Shown here one piece after another: positions 17,182 through 28,800 of a stretch of DNA of 64,000 bases. The stretch's first letter is position 1; every line of letters starts with the position of its first letter. The stretch is from Undibacterium sp. CCC3.4 (lineage in GTDB: Bacteria > Pseudomonadota > Gammaproteobacteria > Burkholderiales > Burkholderiaceae_D), in contig NZ_CP133779.1 of the NCBI RefSeq assembly GCF_034347425.1, positions 1,302,001 through 1,366,000 of the forward strand. Reading direction: 5' to 3'. The position numbers and the translations under genes are program-made. Below the pieces are notes generated by a model. That model did not search any database and was not told the DNA's origin. It was given only the letters and a program-made list of their open reading frames with translations.

Positions 17182-19224
17182 TCACTGGCCACCCGCTTGC
17201 TTGCCCGAGGCCAATAAATCCTTCAAGCGCGCCAGTCGTTCGCGCGGCGTCAGGGTTTCGGCTTCGGTCGGCACCGCGGTACCTTCGTCGAGCTGCATTT
17301 CTTTAACGAAGCGCGAGACATCGCAATGCACGGGCGCGCCGGCACGTTTGCGTTTTTTACACCAAGTGATATGCAGAGTGCGCTGTGCGCGGGTGATACC
17401 AACATACATCAAACGCCGCTCTTCCTGGATGCGCGCGGCGATCGTATCGGCCGGCGCATCAGGGTCACCCTTGTGCGGCAAGATCCCCTCTTCCACCCCG
17501 ACCAAAAACACATGTGGATACTCCAAGCCTTTCGAGGCATGCAAGGTCGACATGCGCACCGCATCGGGCGCTTCATCTTTCCCTTCCATCATCGTCATCA
17601 AGGCCACCATCTGGGTCAAGTCGAGCAGACTGCGATGTTCATCGGTGCCCTCTTTGCCGCCGCTGCCTTTGGTCTTGAGCCATTGGGTAAAATCGAGCAC
17701 ATTCTGCCATTTGCCTTGGGCGGCGCGGTCATCGAAACTGTCGTAGAGATAGGCTTCGTAATTAATTTCCTTCATCAAATCGTCGAGCAATTCACCGGCT
17801 TGGCCTTCGCGATGGGCATGCGCTTCGACATGGTTGATGAAGGTGGCGAAGTCGCGCAGCGGGCGCAACTGCCGTTCGGTCAACTTGGCTTCGAGCCCGC
17901 CCTTGAATACCGCAGCAAACAAGGAACACTGCCACTGACCGGCGAAGGCCCCGAGCACTTCCAGCGTGGCTTGGCCGACCCCGCGTTTGGGCGTGGTAAT
18001 GGCACGGATGAAGGCCGGATCGTCGTCTTCATTGGCGATCAGACGTAAATAAGAAATAATGTCTTTGATTTCGGCACGATCGAAAAAACTCTGGCCACCG
18101 GAAATCGTGTACGGAATTCTTTCCTTGCGCAGCGCTTGCTCGATCACCCGCGCCTGGTGATTGCCGCGATACAGAATCGCGTAATCGGAATAATTCGCGC
18201 GGCGTTCGAAGCGGTGCGCCGAAATCATGATGGCCACTTGTTCGGCTTCTTGCTCATCGTCTTGCATGCCAAGCACTTTGACCGGGTCGCCCAAGCCATG
18301 CTCGGACCACAGCGATTTTTCAAACAACTTCGGATTATTGCCGATGACGGCGTTGGCCGCTTGTAAAATGCGGGTGCTGGAGCGGTAATTCTGTTCAAGT
18401 TTGATGATGACTAAATCAGGAAAATCGACCTGCAGCGTCGTCAAGTTTTCTATCGTCGCGCCACGCCAGGCGTAAATCGCCTGATCATCGTCGCCGACGG
18501 CGGTAAACATCGGCTTCTTGCCAACCCCGGTAACCAGCAATTTGACCAATTCGTACTGGCAGGTATTGGTATCTTGGTACTCATCGACCAATAAATAGCG
18601 CAATCGGCGCTGCCATTTATCACGCACTTGCTCATTACTGCGGAATAATTCTACTGGCAAGCGTATCAAATCATCAAAATCCACCGCCTGATAGGCCGAC
18701 AAGGTGGCGACATAACTGCGGTAAATCCGCGCAGCGATGGCTTCGTCTTCGTCGATGGCTTGCTTGAGCGCCGTCTCCGGATCGATCAAGGCATTTTTCC
18801 ACAAGGACATGGCGGTTTGTATGCGCCGTATCAGTTGTTTATCGGTAGTGATGGCCAAATCTTGTACCAGCGAAAAACAATCATCGCTGTCCATAATCGA
18901 AAAGCGATCTTTCAAACCCAAGGCTTGGGCTTCCTGACGCAGAATTTTCACGCCCAGCGAATGAAAGGTCGACACAGTGAGCTGCCGGGCTTGGCGCGGT
19001 TCGGCCAATAACTTGGCAATGCGTTCCTGCATTTCCATGGCGGCCTTATTGGTAAAGGTCAGCGCCGCGATATGTTTCGGTTCATAGCCGTGCAATTCGA
19101 TCAAATTGACGATTTTTTGCGTGATCACGCGGGTTTTGCCCGAACCTGCACCGGCCAGCACCAGACAAGGACCATCCATATAATTGACAGCGTTGCGTTG
19201 GGGAGTATTGAGGCCGTGGGACAT
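17182..19224 (-). CDS. rep: ATP-dependent DNA helicase Rep
   Basis: A 680-residue SF1A 3'-5' helicase that clears proteins from DNA ahead of replication forks. The N terminus GLNTPQRNAVNYMDGPCLVL carries the Q motif. Walker A is AGAGSGKTRVIT (about residues 26-37). TFTNKAAMEMQERI is motif Ia, VDEYQDTN is Walker B, VGDDDQAIYAWRGA motif III, LEQNYRSSTRIL motif IV, STLHASKGLEYPHVFL motif V and LMYVGITRAQ motif VI. Overall similarity and length (E. coli Rep has 673) favour Rep over UvrD. It is probably the first gene of a rep-traB-hypothetical transcript. Confidence 0.95.
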   Translation of the reverse strand: MSHGLNTPQRNAVNYMDGPCLVLAGAGSGKTRVITQKIVNLIELHGYEPKHIAALTFTNKAAMEMQERIAKLLAEPRQARQLTVSTFHSLGVKILRQEAQALGLKDRFSIMDSDDCFSLVQDLAITTDKQLIRRIQTAMSLWKNALIDPETALKQAIDEDEAIAARIYRSYVATLSAYQAVDFDDLIRLPVELFRSNEQVRDKWQRRLRYLLVDEYQDTNTCQYELVKLLVTGVGKKPMFTAVGDDDQAIYAWRGATIENLTTLQVDFPDLVIIKLEQNYRSSTRILQAANAVIGNNPKLFEKSLWSEHGLGDPVKVLGMQDDEQEAEQVAIMISAHRFERRANYSDYAILYRGNHQARVIEQALRKERIPYTISGGQSFFDRAEIKDIISYLRLIANEDDDPAFIRAITTPKRGVGQATLEVLGAFAGQWQCSLFAAVFKGGLEAKLTERQLRPLRDFATFINHVEAHAHREGQAGELLDDLMKEINYEAYLYDSFDDRAAQGKWQNVLDFTQWLKTKGSGGKEGTDEHRSLLDLTQMVALMTMMEGKDEAPDAVRMSTLHASKGLEYPHVFLVGVEEGILPHKGDPDAPADTIAARIQEERRLMYVGITRAQRTLHITWCKKRKRAGAPVHCDVSRFVKEMQLDEGTAVPTEAETLTPRERLARLKDLLASGKQAGGQ

Positions 19225-19338
19225 AATCTTGTGAAAAGCAAATCAGGCACCATTGTAGCCGGATTTACGCGCCTGTTTGTTTTTCCCCGAAGCAGAGTAA
19301 ACTAGCGCCCATTATTGTCCCGCCAACAAGGTCAGACC

Positions 19339-19821
19339 ATGCAATTCGAACACTTAGTGGAAATCAACGATCTCCCCAACCCACTTATCCTCATCATCAG
19401 TCGCGCCCAACTGTGGCGCGGTCTGGTGCTGCGTGCCGAAACACCAAAACTGTTCATCGATTACCTCGACAGCGCCGATATTTCTGCCCGCAGCGAACAA
19501 GGCATGCAACGCAGCCTGCGTTACGGTGAGCTCACGGTCGTCGACACGGTCGTGCTCACGCCGCAACAAGAAGTGCGCTACTTGGTCGCCGCACAAGGTG
19601 AGATTCCGGCATCGTCACTGCATATGCGTATCGAAGAACCGCAGCCAGACGCCTTGTTTGTGCGCTTCACCTATGTCGACGGTGCCAGCGCCGAACAAGA
19701 TGCCGAAAATGAGCTCTACAACGAGTACCGCCGCTCGGCCTATCAGGAAGCCGACATCGATACCGTGCGCATCATCCGCGAACTGGCCGAAATCGGCCGG
19801 CTCGATGGCTTGGTAAACTAA
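19339..19821 (+). CDS. SRPBCC/AtaL-like protein (DUF1857)
   Basis: 160 residues from ATG 19339. MQFEHLVEINDLPNPLILII, ISRAQLWRGLVLRAETPKLF and VDTVVLTPQQEVRYLVAAQ match the DUF1857/AtaL-like branch of the START-like (SRPBCC) fold, a small helix-grip domain that binds hydrophobic ligands. The C-terminal helix is acidic (AEQDAENELYNEYRRSAYQ). Function and ligand are unknown. It faces the giant adhesin gene end-on across a strong shared terminator. Confidence 0.85.
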   Translation: MQFEHLVEINDLPNPLILIISRAQLWRGLVLRAETPKLFIDYLDSADISARSEQGMQRSLRYGELTVVDTVVLTPQQEVRYLVAAQGEIPASSLHMRIEEPQPDALFVRFTYVDGASAEQDAENELYNEYRRSAYQEADIDTVRIIRELAEIGRLDGLVN

Positions 19822-19824
19822 CTG

Positions 19825-19868
19825 AAAAAAAAACAGCGGCCGCATAATCTGCGGCCGCTGTTTTTTTT
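19825..19868. terminator. Strong bidirectional Rho-independent terminator
   Basis: CAGCGGCCGC (19834-19843) pairs perfectly with GCGGCCGCTG (19851-19860) over 10 GC-rich base pairs. It has nine A on the left and eight T on the right. It serves both the SRPBCC gene and, on the other strand, the adhesin gene. Confidence 0.95.
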
Positions 19869-19880
19869 CTTACGTCAGTC

Positions 19881-22800
19881 TCAGAAACCCAAGCGCACGT
19901 CAAACCTGAAGCTGTTGGAACGATACGCATTAGCACCGACCGAACCGAGCCAGCTAAAGTTAGTCTGCACGCCCCGACGAGTGCGGAAGTTGAGGCCGAA
20001 ACCGAGTGACTCTACATTCTCCGGCAAGCCCAACACCGTCACACCGTAGTTGGTACTGCCGGCACCCAAATCGGTGTAATACATGCTTTGGTTCACATCT
20101 CCACTGGCACGGTGACGCAACTCCAGTTTCATCGATGGCGTCAGCTGTCCGGAAGCGAAGCTGTAATCCTTGAATACTTCCAAGCCACCGGCTACCGTCG
20201 TATCGGTAAAACTGCTCTGGTTAAAACTCAAAGCCAGCAAGCTGCCCTGTTCGTTGTAAGCGTTGAGCTTGGTATGCAAGACATTAAGACGACCGAACGG
20301 ATGCAGGCGAATATCATCAAACTTCAGTTCGCGCGTGAGCGTGACTGAGGCGAAGGCGACCTCGCCACTGCGGCTGCCGTTGAGCAGCACGCTGTTGACA
20401 TCATCCCAGCGATGGTTATCATAATTAACACTGCCACCACCGAGGCTGGCATCGATGAACCAGTCTTGCGCAGGCTTATAAGTCAGATACAGGCTGCCCG
20501 ACCATTGCTTGGCTTTACTGTCGCTGCCGAACAAATCCATGGTCGTGGTATCGCGCGCATAACCGATCGAGGCACCAGCGATCAGGCGTGGGTTGAGCAT
20601 CACATCGCCACCGACGGTGAGGCCAGCACTGGAAAACTTGGCGCGTCCGCCGTCACCGGTGTCCATGCCACCGACATCGATATTACCGGCACTCCAGATA
20701 CCGATAGATTGGCCGCCGATCTGCAGCACATCATTGCCCGGTGCCGGCATACTGTCGGCGTCGAGCGTGCTGCGATTTTTGACCGGCTGTGGCAAGTCAT
20801 CATTGCCGACAAACGGCCCACCGGTTTGACGTCCGCCCTCGGCCATGCCGAAAGTGCCCGGTGCCGCCGTGTAACGGCCTTCGCTGCTGAGGTTTTGCGC
20901 GATTTTGTCGCCGACCATACGCAAGGTATCAAAGTAAGGACCATTGAGGCCGATATTGAAACGATTACGAATCGCGAAATCACCATGCAAGAGCTGCACA
21001 TGGCTGGAAACATTGCTCATTTGCGCGACAGTAAAGCGCTGCACCGCAGCGACGTTGGCCGCCACATGCTGATTGACAACGGCATTACTGGCAGGATCCG
21101 GGCGTTTCGCCACCGTCAGCGCCAGCACCGCACTGGTACCGGCCACAGTAAGCGTATCGCCGCCGTACACCGCGGTGATACTGTGCGGGCCTAAGCCCAA
21201 ACTGCTGGTGAGCAAACTGGCACTGCCGGCACTAATCGTCACAGTACCGAGCAATACGCTGCCATCCATGAATTTCACACTACCAGTAGCCGTCGCCGGC
21301 GTGATACTGGCTTGTAAAGTCAGACTTTGTCCCAGCATCGGTGCGCTCATCGAACTGCTGACAACCAGCGTCGCACTGACCAAGTTCTGCACCTGCACCG
21401 TCAAACTCGCCGTCGCCGCTGCATACGTGGCATCGGCCGCCTTGGTGGCTGTCACCACACAATTACCGGCGGCATTTCCCGCTGTCAGCACATTAGCCAG
21501 CAGCGTACACGTACCGGAACTGAGCGCATAACTGAGCGCCCCGCTGCCGGAACCGCCGCTCGCACTGAGCAAGGTCTTGCCAGTATTTTTCATGATGCTG
21601 AGCTTATCACCGCTCAGAACCAAGCCAGCCTGGGCATTCTTACCGACCGTCAAGGTATACGTCTGCGTAGCTGCCGCATTGATACCTGTGACTGCGGCCT
21701 GACTGGCCGTAATGGCGCTGGTCCCGGCGCTGACCGGCGTAATCACGCCACTGGCATTGACCGTTGCCACCGCAGGGCTGGCACTGCTATAAGTGATCGC
21801 ACCGTAACTGCCGCCACTCAAAGTCGAGCTGGCCGCATTGTTGACGCTGCTGCCCATGGTCGTACTCAAGGCCGCCGGTGTGGCAAAACTCAGCAGTGGT
21901 GTCGGCAATGCCGAGACCGTCACACTGTAAGTCTGCGTGGCAACAGCATTGATACCCAACACCGCCGCTTGCGTGGCGCTGATCGTGCTGGTACCGGCGC
22001 TGACTGGTGTGATGACACCGCTGTTGCTGACCGTTGCTACTGCCGTATTGGAACTGCTGTAAGTGATGATTCCGTAACTACCGCCACTCAAAGTCGAGCT
22101 GGCGATATTCGTCAGACTGTTTTGCATACCCACACTGGCTGCGCTCGGCGTGGCAAATGTCAGTATCGGTTGTGGCAAGGCCGTTACCGTCAAACTGTAG
22201 CTGCGTGTGACCGCGGCATTCACACCGGTGACTGCTGCTTGCGTGGCCGTGATCGTTATGGTGCCGGCGCTGACTGGTGTCACCACACCACTGGCGCTGA
22301 CCGTTGCCACTGCCGTATTGGAACTGCTGTAAGTGATGACGCCGTAACTGCCACCGCTCAAAGTCGAGCTCGCTGCATTGGTCAAGCTGTTACCCATACC
22401 GATACTTGCGGCACTCGGTGCGGAAAAACTCAGCGTACCGACTGGCAGACTGGTCACCGTTAAGCTATAGGACTTGGTCGCTTGCGCATTCAGCCCTGTT
22501 ACCGCCGCTTGCGTGGCCGTGATCGTACTGGTGCCGGCGCTGATCGGTGTGATCACACCACTGACACTGACCGTTGCTACTGCGGTATTGGAACTGCTGT
22601 AAGTAATAACGCCGTAACTGCCGCCGCTCAAAGTCGAGCTCGCTGCATTGGTCAAACTGTTACCCATACCGATACTGGCTGTGCTCGGTGTACTGAAACT
22701 CACGATACCAAGCGGCAGGCTGCTTACGGTCAAGCTGTAGCTTTGTGTGGCTTGGGCATTTACCCCAGTCACCGCCGCTTGCGTAGCCGTGATCGTACTA

Positions 22801-25800
22801 GCGCCGGCGCTGACTGGTGTGATGACACCGCTGGCGCTGACCGTTGCCACTGCCGTGTTCGAACTGCTGTAAGTGATGACGCCGTAACTGCCGCCGCTCA
22901 AAGTTGAGCTCGCTGCATTGGTCAAGCTGTTACCCATGCCGACACTGGCGGTGCTTGGTGTCGTAAAACTCACGATACCAAGCGGCAGACTTGTTACGGT
23001 CAAGCTGTAGCTTTGTGTGGCTTGGGCATTCACCCCAGTCACCGCTGCTTGCGTAGCCGTGATCGTAGTGTTGCCGGCGCTGATCGGTGTAATCACACCG
23101 CTGGCACTGACCGTTGCCACTGCGGTATTCGAACTGCTGTAAGTGGTGACACCATAACTACCGCCACTCAGCGTTGAGGTTGCGGCATTCGTCAAACTGT
23201 TTTGTACACCCACACTGGCGGCACTCGGCGTGGCAAATGTCAGTACCGGTTGTGGCAAGGCTGTTACTGTCAAGCTGTAAGTCTGGGTCGCTTGCGCATT
23301 CACCCCAGCCACCGCCGCTTGCGTAGCCGTGATCGTACTAGCGCCAGCACTAACTGGTGTGATCACACCACTGACACTGACCGTTGCTACTGCGGTATTG
23401 GAACTGCTGTAAGTAATAACGCCGTAACTGCCGCCGCTCAAAGTCGAGCTCGCTGCATTGGTCAAACTGTTACCCATACCGATACTGGCTGTGCTCGGTG
23501 TACTGAAACTCACGATACCAAGCGGCAGGCTGCTTACGGTCAAGCTGTAGCTTTGTGTGGCTTGGGCATTTACCCCAGCCACCGCTGCTTGCGTAGCCGT
23601 GATCGTACTAGCGCCGGCGCTGACTGGTGTGATGACACCGCTGGCGCTGACCGTTGCCACTGCCGTGTTCGAACTGCTGTAAGTGATCGCACCGTAACTG
23701 CCGCCACTCAAAGTTGAGCTCGCGGCATTGGTCAAGCTAGTACCCATACCGACACTGGCTGTGCTCGGTGTCGTAAAGCTCAAGGTACCGACTGGCAGAG
23801 TTGTTACGGTCAAGCTGTAACTTTGTGTGGCTTGGGCATTTACCCCAGTCACCGCTGCTTGCGTAGCCGTGATCGTACTAGCGCCAGCACTGACTGGTGT
23901 AATGACGCCACCGGCACTGACCGTTGCCACTGCCGTGTTCGAACTGCTGTAAGTGATGACGCCGTAACTGCCGCCACTCAAAGTCGAGCTCGCTGCATTG
24001 GTCAAGCTAGTACCCATACCGACACTGGCTGTGCTCGGTGTCGTGAAGCTCAAGGTACCGACTGGCAGACTGGTCACCGTTAAACTATAGGTCTTGGTCG
24101 CTTGCGCATTCACCCCAGTCACCGCCGCTTGCGTAGCCGTGATCGTACTAGCGCCGGCGCTGACTGGTGTGATGACACCGCTGGCGCTGACCGTTGCCAC
24201 TGCCGTGTTCGAACTGCTGTAAGTGATCGCACCGTAACTGCCGCCACTCAAAGTTGAGCTCGCGGCATTGGTCAAGCTAGTACCCATACCGACACTGGCT
24301 GTGCTCGGTGTCGTAAAGCTCAAGGTACCGACTGGCAGAGTTGTTACGGTCAAGCTGTAGCTTTGGGTCGCTTGCGCATTTACCCCAGTTACCGCCGCTT
24401 GCGTAGCCGTGATCGTACTAGCACCAGCGCTGACTGGTGTAATCACACCGCTGGCGCTGACCGTCGCCACTGCCGTGTTCGAACTGCTGTAAGTGATGAC
24501 GCCGTAACTGCCACCGCTCAAAGTCGAACTCGCCGCATTGGTCAAGCTGTTACCCATACCGACACTGGCTGTGCTCGGAGTCGTAAAGCTCAAGGTACCG
24601 ACTGGCAGACTTGTTACGGTCAAGCTGTAGCTTTGTGTGGCTTGGGCATTTACACCAGTCACCGCTGCTTGCGTAGCCGTGATCGTACTAGCGCCGGCAC
24701 TGACTGGTGTGATCACACCGCTGGCGCTGACCGTCGCTACTGCTGTATTTGAACTGTTGTAAGTGATGGTGCCATAACTACCGCCGCTCAAAGTTGAGCT
24801 CGCTGCATTGGTCAAGCTGTTACCCATGCCGATACTGGCTGTGCTCGGTGTACTGAAACTCACGATACCAAGCGGCAGACTTGTTACGGTCAAGCTGTAG
24901 CTTTGTGTGGCTTGCGCATTCACCCCAGTCACCGCTGCTTGCGTCGATGTGATCGTAGCGTTGCCGGCGCTGATCGGTGTAATCACACCGCTGGCACTGA
25001 CCGTTGCTACTGCGGTATTTGAACTGCTGTAAGTGATAACACCATAACTGCCGCCACTCAAAGTTGAGATTGCGGCATTCGTCAAACTGTTTTGTACACC
25101 CACACTGGCGGCACTCGGCGTGGCAAACGTCAGTACCGGTTGTGGCAAGGCTGTTACTGTCAAGCTGTAAGTCTGGGTCGCTTGCGCATTCACCCCAGTC
25201 ACCGCCGCTTGCGTGGCCGTGATCGTACTAGCGCCAGCACTGACTGGTGTGATGACACCGCCGGCACTGACCGTTGCTACTGCGGTATTTGAACTGCTGT
25301 AAGTGATGACACCATAACTGCCGCCACTCAAAGTTGAGATTGCGGCATTCGTCAAACTGTTTTGTACACCTACACTGGCGGCACTCGGCGTGGCAAACGT
25401 CAGTACCGGTTGTGGCAAGGCTGTTACTGTCAAGCTGTAAGTCTGGGTCGCTTGCGCATTCACCCCAGTCACCGCCGCTTGCGTGGCCGTGATCGTAGCG
25501 TTGCCGGCGCTGATCGGTGTAATCACACCGCCGGCACTGACCGTTGCTACTGCGGTATTTGAACTGCTGTAAGTGATGACACCATAACTGCCGCCACTCA
25601 GCGTTGAGATTGCGGCATTCGTCAAACTGTTTTGTACACCCACACTGGCGGCACTCGGCGTGGCAAACGTCAGTACCGGTTGTGGCAAGGCTGTTACTGT
25701 CAAGCTGTAAGTCTGGGTCGCTTGCGCATTCACCCCAGTCACCGCCGCTTGCGTAGCCGTGATCGTACTAGCGCCGGCACTGACTGGTGTGATCACACCG

Positions 25801-28800
25801 CTGGCGCTGACCGTCGCTACTGCGGTATTTGAACTGTTGTAAGTGATGGTGCCATAACTACCGCCGCTCAAAGTTGAGCTCGCTGCATTGGTCAAGCTGT
25901 TACCCATGCCGATACTGGCTGTGCTCGGTGTACTGAAACTCACGATACCAAGCGGCAGGCTGCTTATGGTCAAGCTGTAGCTTTGTGTGGCTTGGGCATT
26001 TACCCCAGTCACCGCTGCTTGCGTGGCTGTGATCGTACTTGTGCCGACGCTGATCGTTGCGATTACACCGCTGGCGCTGACCGTTGCTACTGCTGTATTT
26101 GAACTACTGTAAGTGATCGCGCCGTAACTGCCGCCGCTCAGTGTCGCACTGGCAGCATTCGTCAAAGTACCACCAAAAAACACTGCGGCGCTGCTTGGGG
26201 TGGCAAACGTGATGACACTCGTCGGCACTGTATACGTGTAGTTATCTGCGACGCTGACACTGCTAGTACCGCCCATGGTCACGACGGTAATATCCACCGT
26301 GCCGCTGCCAGCCGGTGCCGTTGCCGTAATTTGTGTCGCGCTGTTCACAGTAAAACTGCTGGCGTTGCTCAGGCCGAATTTCACCGCAGTAGCGCCAGTA
26401 AAATTGCTACCTGTAATGACCACGGAAGTCCCACCCGTGGCTGGACCCGTCGACGTCCCCAGGCTACTCACCGTTGGCGCAGCGATATACGTATATTGAT
26501 CGCCGGCACTCGTCGCACTCGTACCACCACCAGTCACGACGGTAATATCTACCGTGCCACTGCCGGACGGTGCCGTTGCCGTAATTTGTGTCGCGCTGTT
26601 CACAGTAAAACTGCTGGCGTTGCTCAGGCCGAATTTCACCGCAGTAGCGCCAGTAAAATTTGTACCTGTAATGACCACGGAAGTCCCGCCCGTGGCCGGA
26701 CCCGTCGACGTCCCCAGGCTACTCACCGTTGGCGCAGCGATATACGTATATTGATCGCCAGCACTCGTCGCACTCGTACCACCACCGGTCACGACGGTAA
26801 TATCTACCGTGCCGCTGCCGGACGGTGCCGTTGCCGTAATTTGTGTCGCGCTGTTCACAGTAAAGCCGCTGGCGTTACTCAGGCCGAATTTCACCGCAGT
26901 AGCGCCAGTAAAATTTGTACCTGTAATGACCACGGAAGTCCCGCCCGTGGCCGGACCCGTCGACGTCCCCAGGCTACTCACCGTTGGCGCACCGATATAC
27001 GTATATTGATCGTTGGCACTCGTCGCACTCGTACCACCACCGGTCACGACGGTAATATCTACCGTGCCGCTGCCGGACGGTGCCGTTGCCGTAATTTGTG
27101 TCGCGCTGTTCACAGTAAAGCCGCTGGCGTTGCTCAGGCCGAATTTCACCGCAGTAGCGCCAGTAAAATTTGTACCTGTAATGACCACGGAAGTCCCACC
27201 CGTGGCTGGACCCGTCGACGTCCCCAGGCTACTCACCGTTGGCGCACCGATATACGTATATTGATCGTTGGCACTCGTCGCACTCGTACCACCACCGGTC
27301 ACGACGGTAATATCTACCGTGCCGCTGCCGGACGGTGCCGTTGCCGTAATTTGTGTCGCGCTGTTCACAGTAAAGCCGCTGGCGTTGCTCAGGCCGAATT
27401 TCACCGCAGTAGCGCCAGTAAAATTGCTACCTGTAATGACCACGGAAGTCGCACCCGTGGCTGGACCCGTCGACGTCCCCAGGCTACTCACCGTTGGCGC
27501 ACTGATATACGTATATTGATCGTTGGCACTCGTCGCACTCGTGCCACCACCGGTCACGACGGTAATATCTACCGTGCCGCTGCCGGACGGTGCCGTTGCC
27601 GTAATTTGTGTCGCGCTGTTCACAGTAAAACCGCTGGCGTTGCTCAGGCCGAATTTCACCGCAGTAGCGCCAGTAAAATTTGTACCTGTAATGACCACGG
27701 AAGTCCCACCCGTGGCTGGACCCGTCGACGTCCCCAGGCTACTCACCGTTGGCGCAGCGATATACGTATATTTATCGTTGGCACTCGTCGCACTCGTGCC
27801 GCCACCGGTCACGACGGTAATATCTACCGTGCCGCTGCCGGACGGTGCCGTTGCCGTAATTTGTGTCGCGCTGTTCACAGTAAAACTGCTGGCGTTGCTC
27901 AGGCCGAACTTCACAGAAGTCGCACCCGTCAAATTTGTACCCGTGATCACCACGGAGGTGCCACCCGCAGCAGGGCCGCTCGACGTCCCCAGGCTACTCA
28001 CCGTTGGCGCACCGATATACGTATATTGATCGCCGGCACTCGTCGCACTCGTACCACCACCAGTCACGACGGTAATATCTACCGTGCCGCTGCTGCCGGC
28101 CGGGGCCGTTGCCGTTATTTGTGTCGCGCTGTTCACAGTAAAACCGCTGGCGTTGCTCAGGCCGAATTTCACCGCAGTAGCGCCAGTAAAATTTGTACCC
28201 GTGATCACCACGGAGGTGCCACCCACAGCAGGGCCGCTCGACGTCCCCAGGCTACTCACCGTTGGCGCAGCGATATACGTATATTTATCGTTGGCACTCG
28301 TCGCACTCGTGCCGCCACCGGTCACGACGGTAATATCTACCGTGCCACTGCCGGACGGTGCCGTTGCCGTAATTTGTGTCGCGCTGGTTACAGTAAAACT
28401 GCTGGCATTGCTCGCGCCGAATTTCACCGCAGTCGCGCCAGTAAAATTGCTACCGGTAATCGCTACGGAAGTCCCACCCGTGGCTGGACCCGTCGACGTC
28501 CCCAGGCTACTCACCGTTGGCGCAGCGATATACGTATATTGATCGCCACCACTCGTCGCACTCGTAACGCCACCGTTCACGACGGTAATATGTACCGTGC
28601 CGCTGCCGGACGGGGCCGTTGCCGTTATTTGTGTCGCGCTGGTTACAGTAAAACTGCTGGCATTGCTCGCGCCGAATTTCACCGCAGTCGCGCCAGTAAA
28701 ATTTGTGCCGGTAATGACGACATTTGCGCCACCCAAAGCAGACCCAGAGCTGGGTGAGACACTGGTAATGCTTGGTGCGGGTGTCCCGCCTGTCATCGTG

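Noticed and set aside
26331..28757. An 808-codon open frame on the plus strand across the adhesin repeats
   Set aside because: The TIG array has a period of 255 bp, a multiple of three, so any stop-free antisense frame stays open through all copies. The translated product is Arg- and His-rich low-quality sequence with no family.
21640..28790. CRISPR array or satellite DNA
   Set aside because: Units are 255 and 270 bp, in frame and coding for Ig-like domains, with no unique spacers.
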